A stretch of 64,000 bases of DNA. Source: Streptomyces blattellae (GTDB lineage: Bacteria; Actinomycetota; Actinomycetes; Streptomycetales; Streptomycetaceae). Made by a program: the position numbers and the translations under genes. The DNA is taken from NCBI RefSeq assembly GCF_009709555.1, contig NZ_WJBG01000127.1, positions 1 to 64,000 of the forward strand, written 5' to 3'. The notes under the pieces were generated by a model. The model did not search any database. It was given only the letters and a program-made list of their open reading frames with translations, and was not told where the DNA came from. Positions 17,417 to 26,393 of the stretch are shown piece by piece. The stretch's first letter is position 1; every line of letters begins with the position of its first letter.

Positions 17417-18697
17417 TCGGTGGTGCTCGCGCAGGGCGGACCGCAACTGCAGCCACCACACGGCCGAGCCGCAGACGGTCGCGGCGGCGACGCCCCAGGC
17501 CGAGCCGACGGTGCCGCCGACGGCCGCCCCGCCGAGCCCGCCGCCGACGTAGCAGGCGGAGGCGAACAGCTGGGAGCGCAGGCTGTTCCGGGCCGCGCCG
17601 AGCGCGCGCAGCCCGGCCGCGGCGCCGGTGCCGAGACCGGCGCCCGCGACGCCGAGCGTGACCGGCACGATGAGCTCCGCGGCGGCGCTCCAGACACCGC
17701 CGAGCACGAACTCGCCGGCGCGGTCCGGCACCAGCAGCAGCGCCCCGCCCCACAGCAGTGCGGCGGCGGCCTGACCGCCGCCCAGCAGAAGGCAGAAGGT
17801 GCCGAGGCGGTGCGGGGCCCGCCGCAGCACCCGTGCCGCCTCCGCGACGGTGACCAGTGAAAGGCCCATCAGTACGGCCATGAACGGGCCGAGCAGCAGT
17901 TCGGCGCCCCGGACCACACCCACGGCGCCGATCCCGACGATCGCGCCGAGCCCGTACGCCCGCAGCTGGCCCGCGCCGCTGTTGCTGACGTTCTCGACCA
18001 GGTAGCGGGAGCCGAGGTCGCGGTGGGCGCGGAGCCACTCGCGCACTCCGGTCAGCCGGGGCCGGATCCCGGACTGGAAGCAGCCGTATCCCGCGGCCAC
18101 CGCGGCGGACCCGCCCCAGGCCAGCAGATACGCGGCCACGCTGCCCACGCGGGCCGCCGCCACCATGGCCGGGACGAGCGCGACGCCCCACACGAGGTCG
18201 TTGACGAACGCCTTCCGCCCGGCCCCGGCGGCGAAGAAGGCGAACCGCCACGCGTCCTGCAGCAGCAGCCCCGGCAGTACGACTCCGAGGCAGGCGAACG
18301 CGGGCCCCACCCGGCCGCCGAGACCGAGCCCGGCCACCACGGACGCCACCACGGACGCCGCCCCGAGAGCCGCACCGACGGTGAGCGCGGTACCCGACGA
18401 CCGGGCCACCGCCCCACGCCAGGACACCTCCGGCACCCCGCTGAAGCGCACCACGAGCGGATCGGTGGCAAGGCCCCGGGAGACGTTGAGCACCACGCCG
18501 TAGGTCACCCAGGCCAGGCTGAACACGCCGAACGCGGTCACCCCGAGCGAGCGCGCCACGTAGATCCCCACCGCGAAGTTGGTCATGCTGGAGGCCGCCT
18601 GGTCGGCCAGCCCCCAGGACAACCGGCCGACGAGGGCCCGCCGGGCGGTCGCCGCCTTCGGCCTCGTCTTCTCCTCCTCGGTGGTCATCGGCGTCAT
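17405..18697 (-). CDS. Polysaccharide flippase (Wzx/MOP-type transporter)
   Basis: This 430-residue polytopic protein has about 12 hydrophobic helices and the MOP/Wzx pattern. It starts with LSWGLADQAASSMTNFAVGI and YVARSLGVTAFGVFSLAW, as in O-antigen and capsule flippases. It should flip the undecaprenyl-linked repeat unit to the outer face for the Wzy-like polymerase. The ATG at 18697 overlaps the upstream gene by 4 bases. The last codons (GGV) and the stop codon lie inside the terminal repeat of MITE-like element 1, so the original C-terminus may have been altered by insertion of that element. Confidence 0.82.
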   Translation of the reverse strand: MTPMTTEEEKTRPKAATARRALVGRLSWGLADQAASSMTNFAVGIYVARSLGVTAFGVFSLAWVTYGVVLNVSRGLATDPLVVRFSGVPEVSWRGAVARSSGTALTVGAALGAASVVASVVAGLGLGGRVGPAFACLGVVLPGLLLQDAWRFAFFAAGAGRKAFVNDLVWGVALVPAMVAAARVGSVAAYLLAWGGSAAVAAGYGCFQSGIRPRLTGVREWLRAHRDLGSRYLVENVSNSGAGQLRAYGLGAIVGIGAVGVVRGAELLLGPFMAVLMGLSLVTVAEAARVLRRAPHRLGTFCLLLGGGQAAAALLWGGALLLVPDRAGEFVLGGVWSAAAELIVPVTLGVAGAGLGTGAAAGLRALGAARNSLRSQLFASACYVGGGLGGAAVGGTVGSAWGVAAATVCGSAVWWLQLRSALREHHRGGV

Positions 18698-19992
18698 GCC
18701 TTGATCAGCCCGGCGCCGTGCAGGGCGTCGGCCGCGGCGGCGACGGCGCTGAACGGCAGCCCGGACCGCGCGGCGACGTCCAGCAGACTGTGCTCGCCGT
18801 CGGAGAGGTTGAGCACCCAGAGCATGGCCATCTGGGCCTGCTTGGTGTCGCTGCGGCCACCGAGCGCGTCGTACAGCCCACGCCGGCCCAACTGCGGTTC
18901 GCCGCACGGGCTGAGGTTCAGGTACCGCCGGTTGCGGTCGAGGACGGCGAACGCCTCCCGGCAGACCGCGAGGGTGTCCGCCATCGCCTCCGGGGAGACG
19001 AAGTCCAGGTCGTCCGCCGAGGTGTGGTACTCGGGGTAGCCCGCGTACGGGGTCCGGGTGAGCGAGCCCACGCCGAGGTTGAACCCGGGTGAGCAGAACT
19101 GCCGCTCGTCGTAGCCGTACGGAGTGAACTCGGTGACGCGGTGCGGGCGTTCGGAGGCGGCCAGGACGTGCCGCAGCACCTGGTCGATCTCCGCGTCGCC
19201 ACGCCTGCTCCGCTTGTACGTCAGGTGCCCCGGGTCTCCGGCGCAGGCCAGCACCAGGCCGTGCCTGACCCGTGCCACCCGCTCCGCGTTGCGGGCCAGC
19301 CAGGTGATCGCCCCGATGGTGCCGGGCGCGAACAGGAACCGGTAGGTGTAGTACGGGGTTTGCTCGGCCAGCGCCCGGGCCAGGAACGTCGCCACCGCGA
19401 TGCCGGCCAGGTTGTCGTTGGCCAGCGACGGGTGGCAGACGTGGCAGGAGACGATCACCTCGTCGGGGACCTGTCCCGGGACCACGTGCTCGGCGTAGGT
19501 GAGATGACCGTCCGCGAGGGTGGAGTCGATGCGCACCTCGTACTCGCCGTCCGGCATCGCGTCCAGGGTCGCCTGGGCCAGGCAGAACCCCCAGGTCGGC
19601 TGGTAGTAACTCGTGCGGTACGGCACCCAGTCGGGGTGGTCCGGCAGGGTGTGCAGGTGTGCGCGCAGCTCGGCCAGCGGCATGGTCGCCGACACCGGCA
19701 CGCTGTAGCCGAGCACGTGCAGGCTGGACGCGGCGAAGTCGACGACCCGGTGGCCGGTGGCATCGGCGATGTAGGCGTCCCGGATGTTCCACTCCTGCGG
19801 CACCGTCCAGTCCAGCACCTGGGTCCCTGTGGGCACCTCGTGCACGTGCAGCGGGATGTACTCGCCGACGATGTCCAGGGTGGCGCGCACGCCATCGCCG
19901 GTGATGCTCCGGCAGAGCGGGTACAGCCGCTTGACCAGCGCGTACATCTCCTCGCCGAGCGAGACCACCGGCTGTTCGCCGACCGCGGTCAT
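18694..19992 (-). CDS. DUF4910-domain protein, zinc aminopeptidase-like
   Basis: This 432-residue protein resembles DUF4910/DUF2172 proteins: an aminopeptidase-like fold with metal-binding motifs HVCHPSLANDNLAGIAVA and PEYHTSADDLDFVSPEAM, plus a C-terminal winged-helix segment (SLLDVAARSGLPFSAVAAAA). Such genes recur beside sugar cytidylyltransferase and PIG-L genes in surface-polysaccharide loci, but no reaction is established, so the role is unknown. It may act as an amidase or deacylase on a sugar. Both ends overlap the neighbouring genes by 4 bases. The ATG at 19992 is preferred over an upstream reading that lies in the epimerase frame shadow. Confidence 0.8.
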   Translation of the reverse strand: MTAVGEQPVVSLGEEMYALVKRLYPLCRSITGDGVRATLDIVGEYIPLHVHEVPTGTQVLDWTVPQEWNIRDAYIADATGHRVVDFAASSLHVLGYSVPVSATMPLAELRAHLHTLPDHPDWVPYRTSYYQPTWGFCLAQATLDAMPDGEYEVRIDSTLADGHLTYAEHVVPGQVPDEVIVSCHVCHPSLANDNLAGIAVATFLARALAEQTPYYTYRFLFAPGTIGAITWLARNAERVARVRHGLVLACAGDPGHLTYKRSRRGDAEIDQVLRHVLAASERPHRVTEFTPYGYDERQFCSPGFNLGVGSLTRTPYAGYPEYHTSADDLDFVSPEAMADTLAVCREAFAVLDRNRRYLNLSPCGEPQLGRRGLYDALGGRSDTKQAQMAMLWVLNLSDGEHSLLDVAARSGLPFSAVAAAADALHGAGLIKA

Positions 19993-21014
19993 CGGCGCCA
20001 CCGCAGGGTGCCGTCGACGGCGCCGGACTCGGACGCCGCGCGCAGCACGGCGAGCCGCGTGAAGCGCCGGTCGAACTCCTCCCGGGTCAGCCCGAACTTC
20101 CGGTAGGCGTCGGCGAGTTCGAGCGCGCCCTGCTTCACCGTCCACGCGCAGTCGAAGCCGGGTATCGCGGCGCGGAACCGGGAGAAGTCCACCCGGTACG
20201 ACCGCGGATCGGCACCGGTCTCCCCGGTGATCACCACCTTCGATCCGGATACCGCCTCGGCGACCTGACCGGCGATCTCGGCGACCGTGACGTTGTTGGT
20301 CTCGCTGCCGATGTTGAACGCCCGGTCGTGCACCGCTTCCCGCGGCGCGGTCAGCGCGGCTGCGAAGGCCCGCGCGATGTCGGCGGCGTGCACCAGCGGA
20401 CGCCAGGGGGTGCCGTCGGAGAGCACCAGGACCTCGCCGGACAGGAGGGCGTGGCCCACCAGGTTGTTCAGCACGATGTCGGCGCGCAGCCGGGGCGAGT
20501 AGCCGAAGGCGGTGGCGTTGCGCATGAACACCGGCGTGAAGTCGCCGTCGGCCAGCGCGTGCAGGTCGTCCTCCACCCGCACCTTGGACTCCGCGTACGG
20601 CGTCACCGGCCGCAGCGGGGCGTCCTCGCCCACCAGGTCGTCACCGCCGGCTGCGCCGTAGACCGAGCAGGTCGACGCGTACAGGAAGCGCCGCACTCCG
20701 GCGTCGCGGGCCAGCCGGGCCAGGCGTACGGACGCGTGGTGGTTGATGTCGTAGGTGAGTTCCGGCGCCAGCGACCCCAGCGGGTCGTTGGAGAGGGCGG
20801 CCAGGTGGATCACGGCGTCCGCCCCGGCCACGTGGTCGGCCGTGACGTCGCGCAGGTCCACCCGGTGTCCCTGGGGGTCCGCGGGCGGCGGGCCGAGGAC
20901 GCAGTCGGCGAACAGGCCGGAGTCGAGGCCGGTGACTTCGTGTCCGGCGGCCCTGAGGACCGGGGCCATCACGGTGCCCAGGTAGCCCTGGTGTCCGGTC
21001 AGTAGTACGCGCAA
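19989..21014 (-). CDS. NAD-dependent nucleotide-sugar epimerase/dehydratase (extended SDR)
   Basis: This 341-residue extended short-chain dehydrogenase has an NAD-binding motif GHQGYLGTVMAPVL, DAVIHLAALSNDP, the catalytic STCSVYG and YAESK pair, and the substrate segment PWRPLVHAADIARAF. This form is common in CDP- or dTDP-deoxysugar pathways as a reductase or epimerase. With the adjacent cytidylyltransferase it probably acts on a CDP-hexose derivative, although no typical CDP-glucose 4,6-dehydratase is separately encoded, so this protein may take that role. It is 3 bases from the PIG-L gene. Confidence 0.85.
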   Translation of the reverse strand: MRVLLTGHQGYLGTVMAPVLRAAGHEVTGLDSGLFADCVLGPPPADPQGHRVDLRDVTADHVAGADAVIHLAALSNDPLGSLAPELTYDINHHASVRLARLARDAGVRRFLYASTCSVYGAAGGDDLVGEDAPLRPVTPYAESKVRVEDDLHALADGDFTPVFMRNATAFGYSPRLRADIVLNNLVGHALLSGEVLVLSDGTPWRPLVHAADIARAFAAALTAPREAVHDRAFNIGSETNNVTVAEIAGQVAEAVSGSKVVITGETGADPRSYRVDFSRFRAAIPGFDCAWTVKQGALELADAYRKFGLTREEFDRRFTRLAVLRAASESGAVDGTLRWRR

Positions 21015-21017
21015 GGT

Positions 21018-21665
21018 TCAATCCCCCAGGTCGAGCGTGAGTTTGGTGACGGCGAACGCCTCGGCGTAGCGCTCGTGGCATTCGATTCCGCGGATGCGTG
21101 CGAGGCCGAGGAAGGCCTCGCGGTCGTACCAGGGCCGGTGCCGCTGCGAGGGGTAGTGCTCCTGCAGCAGCCGCACCTTCTGTTCGGCGGTCTCCGGCGA
21201 GAGCGGCTGGTACGCGGCCGGACGGCCGAGATCGCCGTCCCACTTGACGATCTCGTAGCCGAGGACGAGGTGGTCGCGGAACGCGGTGGGTACGAGCTGC
21301 GCCAGGCCGCGGTGGTCCTGGTGCGCGTCATCGGTGCGCGGGGCGAGGATCAGGTCCGGGTCGGTCTGCGTGCGCAGCTCCTCGACGGCGGACTTGGCCT
21401 CCTCCCAGTGCGCGGGCAGGCGGCCGTCGGGCAGCTTGTGCACGGTCAGCCGCAGGTCGGCGCCCGGGCAGAAGGCGGCGAGCGCGGCCTTCTCCTCCTG
21501 CTCGCGCTCGCTGCCGCCGCCGGAGAGCACCAGCGCGTCGACCCGGATGCCCGGCCGCGCGCGGCACAGCGTCAGCAGCGTGCCGCCCGCGCCGATGGCG
21601 ATGTCGTCGCAGTGCGCGCCCACCGCGACGATCCGGTCCAGGCTGCCGGCGCCGATCCGGATCAC
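21018..21665 (-). CDS. PIG-L family deacetylase
   Basis: This 215-residue metal-dependent hydrolase belongs to the LmbE/PIG-L family. The zinc site is GAHCDDIAIGAGG, a variant of the usual AHPDDE, and DDAHQDHRGLAQL is the second metal ligand and catalytic region. Family members deacetylate N-acetyl sugars such as GlcNAc derivatives. The GTG at 21665 overlaps the cytidylyltransferase stop (GTGA), and no closer ATG fits the fold. The likely role is deacetylating an amino sugar intermediate of the surface polymer, which the aminotransferase or other genes may then modify. Confidence 0.85.
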   Translation of the reverse strand: MIRIGAGSLDRIVAVGAHCDDIAIGAGGTLLTLCRARPGIRVDALVLSGGGSEREQEEKAALAAFCPGADLRLTVHKLPDGRLPAHWEEAKSAVEELRTQTDPDLILAPRTDDAHQDHRGLAQLVPTAFRDHLVLGYEIVKWDGDLGRPAAYQPLSPETAEQKVRLLQEHYPSQRHRPWYDREAFLGLARIRGIECHERYAEAFAVTKLTLDLGD

Positions 21666-22456
21666 GCGCTCACCCCCGCGCCGTCCCGTTCCCACACGGC
21701 CCACGGGCGGTCGCCCCGGGTGTAGGCGGCGTCGAGCGCGGCCCGCTCCTTCACGGTGTCGGTCGGCTTCCAGAAGCCGCGGTGCTGGTGCGCCACCAAC
21801 CGGCCGCGCTTGGCCAGTTGGGCGCATCCGTCGGCGACCAGGTCGCCGTTCTCCGGAATGTGGTCGAAGACCTCCTGGCGGAGCACGAAGTAGCCGCCGT
21901 TCTCCCACAGCGGCAGGTCGCTCACCGCGGTGATGCCTCCCACCAGGCCGTCCTCCCCCAACTCCACGCAGTGGAAAGAGGATTGCGGCGGGACGACCAT
22001 CATCGACGCACCGGCGTCGCGCCGGGCGAACCGGTCGATCATCTCCGGCAGCGGGGCGTCGGTGAGCACGTCGGCATAGTTGGCGAGGAACATCTCGTCG
22101 CCGTCGAGGTGGTGCCGTACCCGGCGCAGCCGCTCCCCGATCGGTGACTCGATGCCGGTCTGCGCGAACGTGATCGTCCAGTCCGCTATGTCCGTGGACA
22201 GCAGCTCGGTCCGCCCGCCGCGCAGTACGAAGTCGTTGGACGTCGTCTCCTCGTAGGTGAGGAAGAAGTTCTTGATGTGGTGGGCCCCGTACCCCAGGCA
22301 CAGGATGAACTCCGTGTGCCCGAAGTGCGCGTAGTAGCGCATGACGTGCCAGATCAGCGGCCTGGGGCCGACCATCGCCATCGGCTTGGGCACGTCGTCC
22401 GCGGCACCGCTCCGCATCCGCATCCCGTAACCGCCGCAGAACAGAACGACCTTCAT
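21662..22456 (-). CDS. Glucose-1-phosphate cytidylyltransferase-like nucleotidyltransferase (RfbF family)
   Basis: This 264-residue enzyme matches the RfbF/DdhA pattern: KVVLFCGGYGMRMR, VPKPMAMVGPRPLIWHVMRYYAHFG, FILCLGYGAHHIKNFFL and LANYADVLTDAPL. It would join CTP and a hexose 1-phosphate to give CDP-glucose, the entry to 3,6-dideoxy and branched sugars. The variant signature (GYGMRM in place of GLGTRL) suggests that the substrate may differ. Its start overlaps the C-methyltransferase gene by 4 bases. Along with the methyltransferase, PIG-L, epimerase and DUF4910 genes it forms one compact module. Confidence 0.87.
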   Translation of the reverse strand: MKVVLFCGGYGMRMRSGAADDVPKPMAMVGPRPLIWHVMRYYAHFGHTEFILCLGYGAHHIKNFFLTYEETTSNDFVLRGGRTELLSTDIADWTITFAQTGIESPIGERLRRVRHHLDGDEMFLANYADVLTDAPLPEMIDRFARRDAGASMMVVPPQSSFHCVELGEDGLVGGITAVSDLPLWENGGYFVLRQEVFDHIPENGDLVADGCAQLAKRGRLVAHQHRGFWKPTDTVKERAALDAAYTRGDRPWAVWERDGAGVSA

Positions 22457-23688
22457 GGCTTGACCTCGACAATGCTCAGTTCCGGGATGGGAAAGACGAG
22501 TCGGCCGCCCCAGTCGTGCACGAACGACAGCTGCTCGACCAGCTCGGCCCGCAGGTTCCACGGGAGGACGAGGACGTAGTCCGGCCGGTCGGCGGCGATC
22601 CGCTCGGGCGGCAGGATCGGGATACGGGTGCCGGGGGTGAACCTGCCGTGCTTGTAGGGGTTGCGGTCGACGGTGTACGGGAGCAGGTCGGGACGGATGC
22701 CGCAGTGGTTGAGCAGGGTGTTGCCCTTGCCCGGGGCGCCGTAGCCGACGACCGTCTCGCCCCGCTCGGCCGCCTCGATGAGGAACCGCAGCAGGTCCCG
22801 GCGCACCTTGGCCACCCGGGCGGAGAACTCGGTGTACCCGGACAGCTCCTGGAGCCCGGCGGCCTTCTCCCGGTCCAGTACGTCGGTCACCCGCTGAGTC
22901 GGCTCGCCGGCCGCCTCGGCCGGCCGGGCCCACAGCCGGACGGAGCCGCCGTGCGTGGGCAGCAACTCGACGTCCACGAGCGTGAGTCCGCCGCTCGCGA
23001 GGGCTCGGGTCGCGGACGCGACCGTGTAGTACTGGAAGTGCTCGTGGTAGACCGTGTCGTACTGGTTCTCCTCGATCAGGGTCAGCAGGTGCTGCACCTC
23101 GACGGAGACCCAGCCGTCGTCGGCGACCAGGGCGCGCAGCCCCCGGGTGAAACCGACCACGTCGGGGATGTGCGCGTACACGTTGTTGGCCACGACCAGG
23201 TCCGCCGGGCCGTGTTCGGCGCGGACGGCGGCGCCGGTGGCCGGGTCCAGGAACTCGGTGAGCGTGGGCACGCCCGCGTCCCGGGCCGCGGCGCCGACGT
23301 TCACCGAGGGCTCGATGCCGAGGCAGCGGATCCCGCGGTCCACCACGTGCCTCAGCAGGTACCCGTCGTTGCTCGCGACCTCGACCACGAACGCGTCGGG
23401 GCCGAGAGCGAGGCGCTGTACGGCGTCGGCGACGAACGTCCGCGCGTGCCGCACCCAGGAGGTCGAGTAGGAGGAGAAGTACGCGTACTGCGTGAACGTC
23501 TCCTCCGGCGTGATCAGCGGCGGGAGCTGCGCGAGCCAGCAGTCGGTGCACACCCGCAGGTGCAGCGGGTACGCCGGCTCCGGCTGGTCCAGTTGGTCCG
23601 CCGCGAGAAAGCTCTCACACGGCGGGGTCGCCCCGAGATCGACGACGCTCTCCAGCGCCGCCGAGCCGCAGAGTCGGCATCGTGTCAT
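22453..23688 (-). CDS. Sugar C-methyltransferase, SAM-dependent (TylC3-like)
   Basis: This 411-residue protein has the three-part structure of nucleotide-sugar C-methyltransferases: an N-terminal zinc-binding segment (CRLCG and CTDCWL), a central SAM-binding Rossmann fold (VVEVASNDGYLLRHV) and a C-terminal domain with VVGYGAPGKGNTLLNHCGI and ILPPERIAADRPDYVLVLPW. Homologues such as TylC3 and NovU add a methyl at C3 or C5 of a 4-keto sugar. The product would be a branched-chain sugar unit in the polymer. The ATG at 23688 overlaps the GT4 gene by 4 bases. Confidence 0.87.
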   Translation of the reverse strand: MTRCRLCGSAALESVVDLGATPPCESFLAADQLDQPEPAYPLHLRVCTDCWLAQLPPLITPEETFTQYAYFSSYSTSWVRHARTFVADAVQRLALGPDAFVVEVASNDGYLLRHVVDRGIRCLGIEPSVNVGAAARDAGVPTLTEFLDPATGAAVRAEHGPADLVVANNVYAHIPDVVGFTRGLRALVADDGWVSVEVQHLLTLIEENQYDTVYHEHFQYYTVASATRALASGGLTLVDVELLPTHGGSVRLWARPAEAAGEPTQRVTDVLDREKAAGLQELSGYTEFSARVAKVRRDLLRFLIEAAERGETVVGYGAPGKGNTLLNHCGIRPDLLPYTVDRNPYKHGRFTPGTRIPILPPERIAADRPDYVLVLPWNLRAELVEQLSFVHDWGGRLVFPIPELSIVEVKP

Positions 23689-24926
23689 CTACTGCCCCCA
23701 TCCCTGCTCGCGCGGGTGTCCCCACCCCGAGCCAGTGCTGACCGACCCGCGATCGCGGTGCGGTACTCATCCACCAGGCGCTTCAGCCCGACGGCCGGGC
23801 TGAAGTCCTGTTCGTAACGGCGCCGGGCCGCCAGCCCCATCTCCCGGCCCAGGGCCGGATCGGCGGTGATCCGGCGTATGCAGTCCGCGAGCGAGTCGCG
23901 CTCACCCGGCCGGTGCAGCAGCCCGGTCACCCCGTCCTCGACGAGTTCGACGAAGGCGCCGTGACCGGATGCGACGGCCGGGACCCCCGCCGCCATCGAC
24001 TCCGCCACCACCAGCCCGAACGTCTCCAGGGCCAGCGAGGGGGCCACCACGGCGACCGACCGCGCGACGGCCTGCCGGCACTGCTCCGGGTCGAGCAGGC
24101 CGACGTACCGCACGTCCTCCCGGCCCGCCGCCCAGGCGGTCACCTCCCGCTCCAGTGGCCCCGCGCCGGCGAGCACGAGCGGCACGCCCACACCGCCGTC
24201 CGCGGCGATCTCGTCCCACACGGCCATGAGCAGCCGTACGCCCTTGGCCTCCGCGAGCCGGCCGAGAAAGAGCAACTGCTCGCCGGCGCCCGTCCGGCGG
24301 ACGCCCGGATCGGGTACGAAGTTGTGCTTCACCGCCAGCCGCTCGGAGGGCATGCCGGACCGCACCAGGATGTCGCGCTGCGCCGCGGAGATGCAGAAGA
24401 ACCGCTCCACGCCGGACCACCACCGCCGCCGGTTGACCGACAGGCTGACCGCGAGTGGCACCGTCGCCAGCCGGGAGCCGCGGTAGCAGCCGTGCCGGAC
24501 GGCGGGCAGCGGCGCCGCGGAGCCGACGCACTCGGTGCACAGCCGGCCGTCCCGCCGCAGCGTTCCCGGCGGGCAGATCTGGGTGTAGTTGTGCAACGTG
24601 GCCACGGCGGGCACGTCGGCGTCGGCGCAGGCGGCCAGCACCGCGGGCGACAGGAGCGGGAAGACGTTGTGGACATGCACCACGTCCGGCCGCTCGGTGC
24701 GGAGCCGGGCGGCGAACTCCGCGCGGACCGCCGGGTTCCACGGCACAAGCAGCGGCACCGCGACCTTGCCCAGGAGGGACCGGGAGGCGATGTCGTCGCT
24801 GCGCCGCTCGAACACCTCGACCTGGTGGCCGGCCGCACGCAGCAGCCCCACCTCCTCATCGACGACCCTGTTCTCCCCGCTCGGCTGCGCCGAGGAGTAG
24901 CGGTTGTGCACCACCAGGACGTGCAT
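23685..24926 (-). CDS. Family 4 glycosyltransferase
   Basis: This 413-residue GT-B enzyme has an N-terminal VLVVHNRYSSAQPSGENRVV segment, VVHVHNVFPLLSPAVLAAC and a cysteine-rich stretch (CPPGTLRRDGRLCTECVG). The C-terminal donor domain has LLFLGRLAEAKGVRLLMA and the EX7E motif in LALETFGLVVAESMAAGVPAV. The N-terminal acceptor domain is of the type seen in surface-polysaccharide enzymes that act on membrane-bound lipid-linked sugars. Its stop is 3 bases from the methyltransferase start on the downstream side, and it begins 2 bases from the polymerase gene. Confidence 0.9.
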   Translation of the reverse strand: MHVLVVHNRYSSAQPSGENRVVDEEVGLLRAAGHQVEVFERRSDDIASRSLLGKVAVPLLVPWNPAVRAEFAARLRTERPDVVHVHNVFPLLSPAVLAACADADVPAVATLHNYTQICPPGTLRRDGRLCTECVGSAAPLPAVRHGCYRGSRLATVPLAVSLSVNRRRWWSGVERFFCISAAQRDILVRSGMPSERLAVKHNFVPDPGVRRTGAGEQLLFLGRLAEAKGVRLLMAVWDEIAADGGVGVPLVLAGAGPLEREVTAWAAGREDVRYVGLLDPEQCRQAVARSVAVVAPSLALETFGLVVAESMAAGVPAVASGHGAFVELVEDGVTGLLHRPGERDSLADCIRRITADPALGREMGLAARRRYEQDFSPAVGLKRLVDEYRTAIAGRSALARGGDTRASRDGGSR

Positions 24927-24928
24927 GG

Positions 24929-26392
24929 TCAGGTCACCTCCGGTTCCCGGGCCCAGCGCGGGATACGTCGTTGGGGGACTGCGGGCGCCGTGAGCGGGGC
25001 GGCCGTGGCAGGCGCCGCCAGCAGCGAGGCGGCCAGGGCCAGATGCAGCAGGTACGCCGAGGCGTCGCCCAGCCCGGCCTCGGTGTACGAGGAGATCGCG
25101 ACGTAGCTGATCAGGAAGATCGCGCAGGCCCTCGGCAGCGACGGTGGCCGCAGCAGCGCGACGCCGCCCAGCACGAGGATGAACGCCGCGACGAGGGTGA
25201 CGCCGACCAGACCCTGCTCGTGGTAGACGGCCAGCCAGCTGTTGTCGATCGGCAGCCCGTCGAACGACTTGTCGCTCAGGCCCGTGCCGAACGACTTCTC
25301 CGCGGTCGTCCGGGGCGCTGCCAGCAGGGCGTCCCAGACCTTGGCCCGGCCGGTGAGGCTGGTGAAGTACTCCTGCGTCTGCCCGCGCAGGAACCACGCC
25401 CGTAGCGCGGAGGCGAACCCCACCGCGGCCACCGTGGCGACCAGCACCCCCCAGGCGAAGAACCGGCGCGCGGCGGCGCTGGTCAGGACGAGCGAGCAGA
25501 TCGCCAGCACCAGCCCGACGAGCAGGCCTGCCGTGGCCGTCCGCGTATGGGTCAGCACGAGCAGGACGAGGGACGGCACGATGACCACCGCCGCGCTGAT
25601 CCTGTCGGTCCGGCGGCCCAGTACGAGCAGCACGGTGAGCCCGGTGATCACCGCGGTGTACTGTCCGATCTGCGGCGGGGTGAGCGGCCACAGCGCGCCG
25701 ACCAGCCGCCCGCCGTACAGCTCGGGCATGGCCGCGCCCGGTGAGATGGCCAGGCCGGCGACCACCGTCGCGAGCACCGCGAAGTACATCCGGATGTGGT
25801 ACCGGACGAACGTCAGGCTGCCGTCCCACCATCGGCTGAGCAGCCACAGCGTGCCGACGAAGAGCGTCAGCCGGGCGCAGCGGAACAGCGCGCCGAACCC
25901 GGACTCCAGGTCCGCGCTGGAGATCACGCTCGGCACCAGCAGCAGGGTGAGCAGGAGCACGAAGGCGCTGGGCCGGATGCGCAGCCGGAGATTGAGCGCG
26001 AGCGCCAGCGCGAACGCGGCGACCAGTGCGCCCATGGTGACCATCTGGATGAGGGAGCGGGGCAGCTGGACGATGGTCTCGGCCCCGGCGGAGCCGAGCG
26101 TGTTGAGGCCCAGCAACGCCCAGGCGATCCCGACGGCCTTCGGTGTGCGGTCGCCGCCCGTCGGTGTGCGGTCCCCGCCCGTCGGTGTGCGGTCCCCGCC
26201 CGTCCGTGTGCGGTCCCCGCCCGTCGGTGTGCGGTCCCCGCCCGTCCGTGTGCGGTCCCCGCCCGTCCGTGTGCGGTCCCCGCCCGTCCGTGTGCGGTCC
26301 CCGCCCGTCGGTGTGCGGTCCCCGCCCGTCCGTGTGTGGTCGCCGCCCGTCCGTGTGCGGTCCCCGCCCGTCGGTCTGCGGTCCCCGCCCAT
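24929..26392 (-). CDS. O-antigen/capsule polymerase-like membrane protein (Wzy-like) with a heptapeptide-repeat N-terminus
   Basis: This 487-residue polytopic protein has the O-antigen ligase/polymerase pattern: about ten hydrophobic helices, LVLLVLTHTRTATAGLLVGL and a large outer loop after TVAAVGFASALRAWF containing SLTGRAKVWDALL and NSWLAVYHEQGLVGVTLV. It should polymerise the flipped repeat units. The first 85 or so residues are 12 copies of a seven-residue unit (TGGDRTR/P) coded by a 21-bp DNA repeat, with no known membrane or catalytic role. The ATG at 26392 is used; a GTG at 26401 would overlap the beta-helix gene by 8 bases. The true start could also lie after the repeats, at the first helix. 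Confidence 0.75.
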   Translation of the reverse strand: MGGDRRPTGGDRTRTGGDHTRTGGDRTPTGGDRTRTGGDRTRTGGDRTRTGGDRTPTGGDRTRTGGDRTPTGGDRTPTGGDRTPKAVGIAWALLGLNTLGSAGAETIVQLPRSLIQMVTMGALVAAFALALALNLRLRIRPSAFVLLLTLLLVPSVISSADLESGFGALFRCARLTLFVGTLWLLSRWWDGSLTFVRYHIRMYFAVLATVVAGLAISPGAAMPELYGGRLVGALWPLTPPQIGQYTAVITGLTVLLVLGRRTDRISAAVVIVPSLVLLVLTHTRTATAGLLVGLVLAICSLVLTSAAARRFFAWGVLVATVAAVGFASALRAWFLRGQTQEYFTSLTGRAKVWDALLAAPRTTAEKSFGTGLSDKSFDGLPIDNSWLAVYHEQGLVGVTLVAAFILVLGGVALLRPPSLPRACAIFLISYVAISSYTEAGLGDASAYLLHLALAASLLAAPATAAPLTAPAVPQRRIPRWAREPEVT

Positions 26393-26393
26393 C
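26142..26393. repeat. 21-bp tandem repeat, 12 copies, in frame at the polymerase N-terminus
   Basis: Twelve consecutive 21-bp units of the form SGTGTGCGGTCCCCGCCCGTC (plus strand) fill 26142-26393 exactly. Each encodes TGGDRTR or TGGDRTP on the minus strand, alternating by one G/C change; the leftmost and rightmost units are degenerate. A unit of 21 bases keeps the reading frame when copies are gained or lost, so the protein length can vary between strains. Confidence 0.85.

Noticed and set aside
17152..17661. Coding frames through MITE-like element 1
   Set aside because: Frames such as MDLRG... appear only because the element is GC-rich; related frames occur in element 2 and look like spurious predictions.
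26141..26393. CRISPR array
   Set aside because: The 21-bp units are contiguous with no spacers, and are in frame inside a gene.
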